Source: Arenicola marina (taxonomy: Eukaryota; Annelida; Polychaeta; Arenicolidae). From it: DNA of 64,000 nt. The position numbers and the translations under genes are program-made. A model generated the notes under the pieces. That model had not been told where the DNA came from. It ran no database searches and was given only the letters and a program-made list of their open reading frames with translations. Location: NCBI GenBank assembly GCA_964019135.1, contig OZ025265.1, positions 25,643,143 through 25,707,142 on the forward strand. Direction: 5' to 3'. Position 1 is the stretch's first letter. Each line of letters begins with the position of its first letter. This document shows, one piece after another, positions 1-8,290 of the stretch.

Positions 1-150
1 CATTGATGAGGGCGGGTCGGCTTTTTCTCCTTGCCAGTCAACGGAAACGAAGGGTTAACACTGGCCAATTACATTTCAAGACGTAAACTTTCGGTGCAGA
101 TTGCGATTAGATTAGGTTCGATACCCGCTCTAGGAGATGCATTTCGAATA
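1..150 (+). repeat. Partial copy of a dispersed repeat also present at 43213-43365
   Basis: This segment aligns, in the same orientation, with 43213-43365: both run from a CATTG-GGGCGGG start through a shared GTAAACTTTCGGT block to a CGCCCGCT-like end. The copy at 43 kb lies just downstream of a THAP-domain stub, so this is probably the inner part of the same THAP-type transposon relic, with its THAP end outside the window. Seen by eye only. Confidence 0.6.
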
Positions 151-282
151 TGGATTTACATTAATTAACAGCGTTTAAAGTAGTCCGTTATCATAATGAA
201 AGCACAGTGAATGCTTTTTGATCGATACTATCAACACACAAAGGAAACCTCTTTAAAATTTAAAAAATCATGGCCTTAAATT
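151..282. other. Short unassigned spacer
   Basis: AT-rich sequence between the repeat fragment and the first recognisable LINE codons. No gene or clear element was seen. The exact 5' truncation point of the LINE probably lies in this stretch or just after it. Confidence 0.4.
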
Positions 283-850
283 AATCTATTTTGTCCGGGA
301 AATGTGTACTCTATTATTGTAAATTATGAGCCAATTCTTCCATGCTGTTCTTGTGGGACTCCGCAACGAAAAATATCTTCCGATTATCGCCCACTGACGC
401 ATACGGCTATTAACATGATGGTACCAGATCATAAAGCTGTTATAGGGCACTTTAAATATGCACATAGGCCTAGAGGAAAGGGGTATTGGAAGCTGAATAC
501 ATCGTATTTAAAAGACGAAGAGTACAATCTGGCCATTAAAAGTATTATCCACGATACTGAACGAGAATTAATAGACGTAGTTAATTACAAAGATTTATGG
601 GATTTTACTAAAATTAGAATAAAGGAGTTCTCACTTCGATATGGGATGAAGATGAAGAGAATGAGAAACGATAGAATCAGAGAACTGGAGAAAGAAATTA
701 ATGACATCGACGATACTAATTCTGATATATGTAAATCTTCATTAAGGAAATCACTGAAAACAGAGCTAGCCTCTCTGACATATCAAAGTGCTAAAGGCGC
801 CCAGATTCGTTCACGAATTCAGTGGGTAGAAGAGGGCGAACGATCAACAC
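283..850 (+). pseudogene. LINE endonuclease C-terminus and linker
   Basis: The first open segment of the L1/Tx1 element. The frame opens after a stop near 283. It encodes the end of the endonuclease fold (PDHKAVIGHFKY), the RGKGYWKLNTSYLKD signature and a lysine/glutamate-rich coiled-coil-like linker, ending in QIRSRIQWVEEGE, a conserved stretch before the RT in this clade. After about 850 the homologous sequence continues in another frame as FLSLEKHRQE. The N-terminal catalytic part of the endonuclease is absent. Confidence 0.85.
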
Positions 851-1970
851 CTTCCTTTCTTTGGAAAAACATCGTCAGGAAAGTAACCGAATCGATAAGC
901 TTACCGATGATAAAGGGTGTGAATATGATAATGACGATACCATCATAGAGGAGGCCGCTCGTTTCTATGAAAAACTGTATAGTACTAAGAGTATTGATGA
1001 AAACGAGATCAAGGAATATTTGGAAAAAACAAAGATAGATAATGCGCTAAACGGTGAATTGAGGACTCATTGTGAAGGTGAAATTACTCTTCTCGAATGT
1101 GAAAAAGCAATTGAACAACTAAAAGTTAGCAAAAGTCCATCGCTGGACGGCTTAAGTGCTGAGTTTTACAAGCACTTTCTGATCGACCTAAAGGAAATAC
1201 TTGTCAAAGTCTTCAATGAAGCGTTTGAAACAGGAGAACTATCTCTGTCTCAAAATGAATCCGTGATATCTTTAATTTTTAAGAAAGGTAGTAGAGAAAA
1301 TATATCAAACTATAGACCTATTACCCTGACAAATACAGACTACAAGATTCTAGCCTTTATACCGTCTAACAGATTACACAGTGTGCTAGGACAGATCATA
1401 AGCCCAGACCAGACGGGATTTATTAAAAATAGATTTATAGGTAACAATATTCGATTAGTTGACGATGTCATAGAACACTCAGCAAGGCGTAAAAGAGACG
1501 GTATACTTTTATTTCTGGATTTTGAAAAAGCCTTTGACTCGGTGGAGTGGGCTCATATGTTCCATATACTTCAAAAGTTTAACTTCGGGCCTGATTTCAT
1601 ACGATGGGTACAAACCATCTATTCCCGCCCATCTGCTCGCATAAAAAACAACGGACATTTATCACGGTCGTTTAATATAAACAGAGGTGTAAAACAAGAT
1701 TGTCCACTATCTGCCTTACTGTTTAATATAGTTGTAGAAATTTTTGCTACAAGACTGAAACAAAACCAGGATTTTCAGGGTCTTAAGATTAACTTTAATG
1801 ATCTCAGATGCATTCTGAAAATAACTCAATATGCCAATGATGGTATCCTCTTCATGAAAAATGAGCAACAAATACCAATAGCCCTTTATGAAATTGATGA
1901 GTTTAGTAAAGTCCTAGGACCACGGCTCAACAAAGACAAATGTATAGGTGTACATTTAGACAGTAAAAAA
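850..1970 (+). pseudogene. LINE reverse transcriptase domain, catalytic box altered
   Basis: An open frame of about 370 codons with the RT palm and fingers of an L1/Tx1 LINE. Visible are SPSLDGLSAEFYKHF (normally SPGxDGL), NYRPITLTNTDYKI, LLFLDFEKAFDSVEW (first catalytic aspartates), GVKQDCPLS (normally GVRQGCPLS) and QYANDGILFM. In the last motif the first of the two catalytic aspartates is asparagine. It ends at RLNKDKCIGVHLDSKKR next to an A-run where the frame changes. Original role: copying LINE RNA into DNA at the nicked target. Confidence 0.9.
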
Positions 1971-3477
1971 AGATAGCAATAAAATTATTCACGGGATTCA
2001 GTTCTCCAACGAGCCAATACGATGTCTAGGCATATATGTCGGCCATGACAAAGTAAAATGTGAACAACTTAATTGGACCAAAAAACTAAATGATATTCAA
2101 AGACAGATAAATGTATGGAAAAAACGGAACCTAACTATATTTGGCAAGGTTCTGATAATCAAAACACTCGCGCTACCTAAAATCACATTTCTAGCTACAC
2201 ATTGCACGATTCCAGATGGGATTATAAAGAAGCTAAACAAAATATTCTATGGTTTTATATGGGGACCACGGGATCGCATCAAGCGCAACGTATTGAAACA
2301 GCCTGTCACTCAAGGTGGTGTCAACATGATAGACGTCGAATCTCATATTAATGCCATAAAATCCTCATGGGTTAAACGGATTACCAGTGAACCTGATAAC
2401 TGGAACTTTCTATCTCGGATGTACCTGAATAGTTTAGGACCACGCTTCCTCTGTTTGGATTTCATTCATATTAATGCTGGCAGTTTGCCTATTATTATGT
2501 CTTTGCCATTATTTTATCAAGAAATTATTATAGCTTATAGTAAGCTGAAAGAACCAATGAAACCAAAACATAAGGATGAAGTTCTAAACCAAGCTATCTG
2601 GGGAAATCACAACTTTTCCTACACCGATGTAAAGAATAAGGAACGTTGTTTATATATTAAGCACTTTATTGAATATGGAATAACTCATATAAGACACCTG
2701 AAGTTTGTCGCTGGATCACTGGATCAGGCGTATATTCACGGATTGTCGCTAGGAAAAGCAAACATGTATCATGATATAACACTTTTGTTGAAAGGGCTAA
2801 GACCATATATGGCATTAATAGGAGATCATGTACCTACGAACAGTAAGACATTTTTCCCCAACCCAGATATGATAACGGAGTTGACAAAGCTCAAATGTAA
2901 AGGGTTTTATAATATACTATTACGTAGAAAGGCAGAAAAACCTATAGCGCAAGGGAAATTAAGTACATTGTTTTCTGATCAAGAAATCACGTTTTCTGAT
3001 GTATATGAACGAAGTATAGTAAAGATTCAAGATCTTAAACTTGCAGAATTCAGATACAAAATACTAAACCTAATACTCCCATGTAATAAAAATTTGTATA
3101 AATGGGGGAAAGCCAGCAGCGATTGTTGTCAAACATGCGGAACCGAGGAAGATATCTGGCACCTTCTATACCAGTGTAAGCATGCAAAGAAAATATGGTC
3201 TTGTGCTCCCGATGTATTAAAAATTGATATTTGTTTACATAATGTTGTATTAGGGGACAAGAATACAACAACCAATTTTATTATCTCACTTATGACCTAT
3301 TTTATTTATAAGGAATGGCTGGTATGCAACGCCCAACAGAAATCAAGAACTTGGAGCGAAACTGTCCCTTTCCTTAGAAGAGAACTGCACTATCGATCAT
3401 TAATATATAAGAATACACTTAATACAGAATCGAGAGAGACATTATATAGAATGCAAGAGCACTTAGCGACAATTTAG
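1971..3477 (+). pseudogene. LINE C-terminal region with zinc-binding module
   Basis: Open from about 1974 to a TAG at 3475-3477. The first part reads NEPIRCLGIYVG and WKKRNLTIFGKVLIIKTLALPKITF, the standard thumb-side sequence after the RT in L1/Tx1 elements. About 120 residues from the end is a CX2C-X7-H-X4-C cluster (CQTCGTEEDIWHLLYQC), the zf-RVT module that closes this family. It is one frame away from the RT segment, so it cannot be made as one protein without a frame change. Confidence 0.88.
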
Positions 3478-3651
3478 TAAATTAGTATCTTGACAACATT
3501 GTCAGATTATACCTAAATATATACTTGCTGCGAACTAATGTTTTATATGTCAGATGTATGGCTGCTATGTACCCACAACTGTTTGGATTCGAAATAAACG
3601 ATTTTACCAAAAAAAAAAAAAAAAAAAAAAGATAAACAAGTTAGCTAGAAG

Positions 3652-3765
3652 CCGGCCCGGTAGCTGTAGGTAGTGGGTTAGAACGCTCGCCTTGAGTGCT
3701 CTGGCCACCTGAGAGAGCCTAACGGGGTCCAAAGTGGAAGCCACAAAAATAACCATTATTTATAT
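3652..3765 (+). mobile_element. Truncated tRNA-headed SINE (SINE B head)
   Basis: The stretch from GGCCCGGTAGCTGTAGG through GTTAGAACGCTCGCCTTGAG and CCACCTGAGAGAGCC matches the tRNA-like head of the SINE at 7128-7379 (GGCCGCCCGATAGCTCAG, GTTAGAGCGTTCGC, CCACCTGAGAGCC). The SINE body is missing. It starts about 20 bp after the LINE poly-A tail. Confidence 0.5.
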
Positions 3766-3769
3766 GACA

Positions 3770-4200
3770 CTCGTTTAAATAATTGGCCGCACAGTCATGC
3801 GTAATACTGCCTTTTATGACTTTTACGTTAAAGTAGGCTACTTATATGCGCCATCTTGCATTTTTTGCATTGTAGAATCAACTATCTAAAAATTATGATG
3901 CATATGTTTCATATCTCGTTGAGTCTGCAAAGCAACAATTTCGACAAAAAACTGCGCGGACTATTTATCACGCGCGGACGTCCTAGCGAGCTGCGGTCGA
4001 CATGTCACAAAATACAGCGAAGAGGTGCGCGGGGATATAGAGCCGGGCGCCAACTTCCGCTCCAGGGAACGAACTTGCTCCTTTTCGAATAGCCTACAGG
4101 CTTTTAGGATTTACATTTTAAGACCGAATATATTTATTTGGCATGGAGAAGAGGTTGGTACTACAAAACTTACGGAATATATTACTTTAAATCAAAAGCG
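3770..4200. other. Intergenic or intronic, no recognised feature
   Basis: Mixed composition, with a small CpG-rich patch at 3950-4080. It lies downstream of sulfotransferase exon 3 on the minus strand and would be intron 3 if the gene continues to the left. No exon of that gene was seen here. Confidence 0.4.
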
Positions 4201-4206
4201 ACTAAC

Positions 4207-4412
4207 CGGCGAGTTCCATTGTTCCAGAAGGCCAGGGTGCCAGGCACGCTGTAGATGTGGGTCCCGAAGAGGGCGCCGTAGAAGTGATCCAGAGGCTCGT
4301 ACCACAGCATCGCATCCGGGTTCCGGTTGAACATCTCCCCGGCCAATGAGGAGCCTCCTCTCATGTAGGCGAAGATAATGATCTTCTTGACGGTCGAGTT
4401 GACCTCTGACCT
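4207..4412 (-). CDS. Carbohydrate sulfotransferase A, exon 3 (5' PAPS-binding loop)
   Basis: The minus strand encodes RSEVNSTVKKIIIFAYMRGG, then SSLAGEMFNRNPDAMLWYEP and LDHFYGALFGT. AYMRGGSSLAGEMFNRNPDAMLWYEPLD is the 5'-phosphosulfate-binding loop of Golgi carbohydrate sulfotransferases of the CHST1/3-like group (consensus RSGSSFxGELFNQxPDxFYxFEP), which binds the sulfate donor PAPS. The first loop position reads RGG where RSG or RTG is more usual. The acceptor GAGATTCCAG precedes AGG in phase 0, matching the end of exon 2. A donor CCG|GTTAGT gives an exit in phase 2, the phase at which the large exon at 29085 starts. The next exon of this gene is not found to the left within the window. 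Confidence 0.85.
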
Positions 4413-4583
4413 CTGGAATCTCCGGCTGTTGTGCTGGTCAATCTATGATAATTATAGGGCGACGGTGAGGCGATGTTACTGCCTAGGTAGCCAGACAAGG
4501 GAGTAATTAAAACCGGTATCAGTGGTGGAGGCGGGGTGGTGGTGGTGCGGAAGAGGCGCTGGGTTGGTGGGGGGGGGGGGGCA
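4413..4583. other. Intron 2 segment of sulfotransferase A
   Basis: The acceptor of exon 3 and a G-rich simple stretch ending in a G tract. Nothing else was recognised. Confidence 0.4.
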
Positions 4584-4720
4584 GTAGCTCAGTTGGTAAG
4601 CAGGTTGAGCTGCGTATCAACAGGTCAAGTCTGGCCCTTGTAGCTGGGGCAAAGTTTTGATCCAACACCATTATATTATCCTTGGCTCAATTTAGCACAA
4701 GACACACGCACAACACGCTT
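4584..4720 (+). mobile_element. tRNA-derived SINE (SINE A), diverged
   Basis: It begins GCAGTAGCTCAGTTGGTAAG, which fits a pol III A box (TAGCTCAGTTGG), after a pure G run. A weak B box (GGTCAAGTCTGG) follows about 40 bp on. The end, CCTTGGCTCAATTTAGC, matches the body of the better preserved SINE at 21289-21480. Not a working tRNA: no paired acceptor stem is visible. Confidence 0.55.
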
Positions 4721-4817
4721 TGGGCAGATTTACTACACATAAAGGCTAAACGGGTCCAAGGAAACTCCCGGTTAGATGAAGGATTAATGGATGAAAGATT
4801 CCCCAGATTAGGGGCCC

Positions 4818-5002
4818 GGACCCGGATTGGTTGGTACTTTTGGTCACATCGCGTCAATGGGAGAAGGAAGGGAGAGTGGAGACATGTGCCCGGGAGTACG
4901 CCCCTATTCTTTGCGAAAAAGGACGTGGGATCTTTATCCTGCGACCACATAGACATGGCCACAGCGGGGCTCGAACCATCGATCCACGTGCTGTTAGGCC
5001 CA
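4818..5002 (-). mobile_element. tRNA-derived SINE (SINE B), head missing
   Basis: A minus-orientation copy of SINE B. The body is recognised by the shared blocks ATCGCGTCAATGGGAGAAGG, TTTATCCTGCGACCACA and ACATGGCCACAGCGGGGCTC, all present at 5629, 7128 and 48233. The tRNA-like head is cut off at about 5002. It lies in intron 2 of sulfotransferase A. Confidence 0.75.
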
Positions 5003-5316
5003 GAATGGGAATGGGATATCACGCATATATTCAATGAACTCGTCCAAATGACACCCGGGATATATGTTCACTTGCGCAGATGGTAATATTAGAGCAATAT
5101 TGTGTAAATAATAATGGGATCATTCCATTGGGGCGCAAATAACAATATGTTACCCGAAATGCATAGCGTGTTTCAAATAGAGCAGAATAATCGATAACCG
5201 CGATTTGCAGGTTTGTCCATTCTCTAAACGTCCATTCGTCTAAAGGACAATTTAGTTGGCAAAATAATTACTGCAAGCATACAATTCACAGGTTGTAAAG
5301 TCAGCATACTCCTAAC

Positions 5317-5366
5317 CTTGGTGTCTGTGGCTTGTTGCATGACCAGGAGTCTTTGATCGAGACGCT
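5317..5366 (-). CDS. Carbohydrate sulfotransferase A, exon 2 (stem region)
   Basis: A 50-bp micro-exon on the minus strand with a good acceptor (GTTTATTTGCAG|AG) and donor (ACCAAG|GTTAGG). Joined to exon 1, which ends one base into a codon, it reads ERLDQRLLVMQQATDTK and ends exactly in phase 0, where exon 3 begins. This places it in the lumenal stem between the membrane anchor and the catalytic domain. The chain of matching phases across three exons is the main support, because the exon is too short to recognise by similarity. RNA evidence would settle it. Confidence 0.65.
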
Positions 5367-5396
5367 CTGCAAATAAACCACAAGAAGTAGAACAAC

Positions 5397-5436
5397 AAAT
5401 TAGTGTCAAAATTAGTGTCAAAATTAGTGTCAAATT
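5397..5436 (+). repeat. 12-bp tandem repeat, about three copies
   Basis: The motif AATTAGTGTCAA occurs three times head to tail. It lies directly upstream of micro-exon 2 on the minus strand. Confidence 0.8.
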
Positions 5437-5569
5437 TTACACATTATTGTCTAACCATGGCTCGCCTCCCACTCAAGCCTAGCCTTGACAATCAAGAGCC
5501 ACGCCTACTAAGAGGTGGAGGTTTTGGTGCAGTTCATTTGGGCGATGTGTGCTCCGTTGTTATTAGGAT

Positions 5570-6074
5570 ATGATATTGGGGCATGCTATTGGGTATGACA
5601 CAGGGCATGACTCTGGGACATGACACTGAGTTGGTTGATTGGTTATTCAGGACGCTTTAATCAGTTTTGGTCATATCGCGTCAATGGGAGAAGGAAGGAA
5701 GAGGGGAGCCAAGTCCCCGGGGATAACCCCCTACGTTTTGCAAAGAAGGACATGGGATCTTTATCCTGCGACCACACAGACATGGGCACTCAATGCGAGC
5801 GCTCTAGCTCACTGAGTTGTCGCGCCGGCCCCCATGACACTGGGACATGACATTGGGACATGACACTGGAACATGACACTGGGACATGACACTGGGACCT
5901 GACACTGGGACATGACATTGGGACATGACATTGGGACATGACATTGGGGCATGACACTGGGACATGACACTGGGAAATGACACTGGGGCATGATACTGGG
6001 GCTTGACACTGGGGCATGACATCGGATGATGACACTGGGGCAAGACAATGGGGCATGACATTGGGACATGACAC
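5570..6074 (+). repeat. 13-bp minisatellite split by a SINE
   Basis: A 13-bp unit, consensus TGGGACATGACAC, runs from about 5833 to 6074 (some 18 copies with frequent T/C and A/G variants). Degenerate copies also lie at 5570-5628, on the other side of the SINE at 5629-5832. Because 13 is not a multiple of 3 and the minus-strand unit has no stops, all three minus frames stay open; the Cys/Pro/Met-rich peptides they would give are artefacts. Confidence 0.9.
5629..5832 (-). mobile_element. tRNA-derived SINE (SINE B), inserted in the 13-bp minisatellite
   Basis: A near full-length copy. On the minus strand it has a tRNA-like head at 5832-5785 (GGGGCCGGCGCGACAACTCAG), the shared body blocks, and a tail ending in an AACCAAC-type motif near 5630. 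CATGACACTG sits immediately on both sides (5619-5628 and 5833-5842). That could be a target-site duplication, but the target is itself a repeat with that sequence, so the duplication cannot be proven here. Confidence 0.82.
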
Positions 6075-6089
6075 AGAGGCATACTTCAT

Positions 6090-6780
6090 TCTCCCATGAC
6101 TTTTCATGATTTGTTGATTTTCTTTGGCATGTAAAATGAATTAGTCACCCTAGTGGTACAGGTAATTTGCCGGTAAATAAAACTTGCACATTTCTACAAG
6201 ATGACCTCGTTCTCCCCTCACAGTCATCTGATTCACCATCAGATTCCCCAACTGATTTATGTTATTCTTACCCGTTATACACGGCACATAGAAACCTAAT
6301 GAACCACACATACACATACACTGTGGGTCCCGAGAAAAAACCAATGTATTTGTAATAAGTAAGTAAGAATAGGGAGTTATTATATCATTTCCACATTTGC
6401 AAAGTGGAAAGTGCCAATTGGGGCACTAAACCCACAATAACCAGACATGTAATCAGTTGCAAAAACGGGGACTTTTTCATGAATTTTACCCCCCCCCCTC
6501 CCCACGCCCCTCACTCCCCCAAAGCCACTAACCACGATTTCTTGAAACCTGATCTAAATCTTCATCTTTTTGTAGGTGGCTGTTTTGTGCAACTATTAAC
6601 CGGTCTCTTAATTAATTTATTCATTTATTCATCCTCCTCTGTTATAGTTACCCCACAATTAGGGAGATGCAAGGAAAACACAATGATGCAATATTTCATT
6701 CAAACCAGTAAATTCGAAAAAAATAAATCGCCCTGTGTCATGCTAATACCATATTCGAGGGCTAACTATTAACCCAAATC
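6090..6780. other. Intron 1 of sulfotransferase A, no recognised feature
   Basis: AT-rich with one C-run (6490-6500). No exon signals were noticed. Confidence 0.4.
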
Positions 6781-6795
6781 CGTTTTGTGACGTAC

Positions 6796-6898
6796 CTGAG
6801 TGGATGAAGGCGTTTCCAGTGAGCCGCGTGAGGGTGATGACGAGCGTCAGCGTCCCTAGCAACAAGCCCAGCCGCCTGATGCGACGAGTAGGAAGCAT
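6796..6898 (-). CDS. Carbohydrate sulfotransferase A, exon 1 (signal anchor)
   Basis: ATG at 6898-6896 starts MLPTRRIRRLGLLLGTLTLV, continuing ITLTRLTGNAFIHS: a short basic cytoplasmic tail followed by one hydrophobic segment, the type II membrane anchor layout of Golgi sulfotransferases. The exon ends in a strong donor (CACTCAG|GTACGT) one base into a codon. Just upstream is a pyrimidine-rich acceptor (TTTTGTCTTCCAG|A then ATG), so a 5' non-coding exon should lie further right, perhaps near the CpG-rich block at about 8 kb. The anchor would hold the enzyme in the Golgi membrane with its catalytic domain in the lumen. Confidence 0.72.
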
Positions 6899-7127
6899 TC
6901 TGGAAGACAAAATATCAATTTCGAAAATAATAATGATGTAACACTGCACAAATATAACGAACGTGCAAAAATCATTGCTGCAAGTGTACAATTCACACTT
7001 TGTAAAGTTTTTAAAACTAATTGTGGGGAAGAGGGGGTGGGGGGTGGGAGCAAGGTGGGTGTTTCCAGGCGTGTTTCCAGATCGCGCAGAATAAATTTCT
7101 TTACTGACTCCCCTTCCCCCTAATAAG

Positions 7128-7379
7128 GGCCGCCCGATAGCTCAGTGTGTTAGAGCGTTCGCTTTGAGTGCCACCTGAGAGCCTGACGGCACGTGGATTG
7201 ATGCTTCGAGCCCCGCTGTAGCCATGTCTGTGTGGTCGCAGGATAAAAATACCACGTCGTTTTTCACAAAGAGTAGGGAGTTACCCCGGGGACATGGCCC
7301 CACTCTCCCTTCCTTCTCCCATTGACGCGATATGACCAGAAGTGGTTAAAGCGTCTTGAATATAACAACCAACCAACCG
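7128..7379 (+). mobile_element. tRNA-derived SINE (SINE B), full-length copy
   Basis: It starts GGCCGCCCGATAGCTCAGTG, with an A-box-like GATAGCTCAGTGTG and a head similar to tRNA. The anonymous body contains CATGTCTGTGTGGTCGCAGG and CTTCTCCCATTGACGCGATA, and the element ends in an AACCAACCAACC tail. About 250 bp. Other copies: 4818-5002, 5629-5832 and 48233-48486, all on the minus strand. A separate LINE would have to supply the reverse transcriptase; the tail does not say which. Confidence 0.85.
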
Positions 7380-7442
7380 TTTTTCAACGCAAAATTTAGA
7401 TCTGAGGCGTGCCCCCCCCCCACCCCCCTGGATCCGCCCCTG
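7380..7442. mobile_element. Fragment of a hAT-type MITE end
   Basis: The sequence reads CAACGCAAAATTTAGATCTG, a C-rich stretch, then CTGGATCCGCCCCTGG. The terminal CTGGATCCGCCCCTG is the end motif shared with the MITEs at 14332 and 22560, and the inner part matches 14425-14560. It abuts the SINE tail. Confidence 0.5.
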
Positions 7443-7899
7443 GCATGGTTTTTCAGGGCTAGTACGTACTTGAAATGCTATTTTATTTGGTGAGGCCGGC
7501 TTGATACAATATCGCCTTCTTATCGCCCCCCCCCCCCACCCCCCTTTATCCGCCACTGTGTCCCCTCCACTCCCTCGTGCGATAATCACATCAATAAGAC
7601 TAAGGGGGGCCGTGGGGAGCGGGTGAGCCGGCGAAGGTGGGTGGGCCGGGCCTCGGAAAGGGAAGGGGGTGGATCCTGGCATTCCTTGTCGATGTGGAGG
7701 CACATGTCCCGGTGGCGATAAGATAAGCGACCCCGGAAGGGTGTTATTCATTGAGCGGCTTAACAAATTGGCTACCACAATAGAAACAGAGACAACCAAA
7801 GCCCAATATTCTTTTTACTCTCAATTCTCGACAAACTGTTTCTTTGCGAGCCGTAAAAAAACTCATCAATTGTAATATAACTATATTACTCTCTTTGAA
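7443..7899. other. GC-rich unassigned segment
   Basis: C- and G-runs with short open frames of low-complexity composition. Nothing recognised. Confidence 0.35.
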
Positions 7900-8290
7900 A
7901 TAATGCCGAAGGCACGGGTCGATCAGCGCTACTTATTCTAAGGCCGTATCACCCCATGCGAAAACTTTTACTACGTGTTGGTCGATACGAGTCAGTTCGA
8001 GGACGACACTAAAACGAAGAACAGGCCGCCCTCCAAACAAGGGGCGATCGTACTTCGTTTGAAGGGCGCACCCAACAGACTTCTATTTCCTTAAAGTGCC
8101 TTCATTAAACTCTCCATATTGTCATTATAACGCTAATTCTCCGAGTTTACTTTCGGGAAATCCTTGCATGACGTCACCTTTCTTGTTTAATATGCGCGCC
8201 ATCACTGTGGAGGAAATAACGGGCTTCCCTCGCTCATGCGAAAGGGAACAAACGCGGCAATTTTGATTCCTGATCGTTGTTTTGTTGATT
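7900..8290. promoter_or_regulatory. CpG-rich block with a CRE site, possible promoter of sulfotransferase A
   Basis: Locally rich in CpG, with a consensus TGACGTCA at about 8169-8176 followed by TGCGCGCCATC. It lies about 1.2 kb upstream of the first coding exon of sulfotransferase A (minus strand), which has an acceptor before its ATG and so needs an upstream exon. The promoter role is inferred from position and composition only. Confidence 0.25.

Larger units (their letters stand above)
283..3630 (+). mobile_element. 5'-truncated L1/Tx1-clade LINE with poly-A tail
   Basis: A non-LTR retrotransposon on the plus strand. In order it holds the last residues of an apurinic-type endonuclease (PDHKAVIGHF, then GKGYWKLNTSYL), a linker, a reverse transcriptase (FLDFEKAFDSVEW, then GVKQDCPLSALLFNIVVE) and a C-terminal Cys-rich zinc-binding module. 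The GYWK and KAFDSVEW wording is typical of the L1/Tx1 clade. The reading frame shifts twice, near 850 and in a short A-run near 1970. The catalytic box reads YAND instead of the usual YADD, so the RT should be dead. An AATAAA at about 3593 precedes a pure A tract at 3611-3630. ORF1 and most of the endonuclease are missing, the usual result of incomplete target-primed reverse transcription. The long open frames and intact tail suggest a fairly young insertion. Confidence 0.93.

Noticed and set aside
5790-6107. Cys/Met/Pro-rich small proteins (CHVPVSCPSVMSQ repeats)
   Set aside because: Frames of the 13-bp minisatellite, open in all three minus frames.
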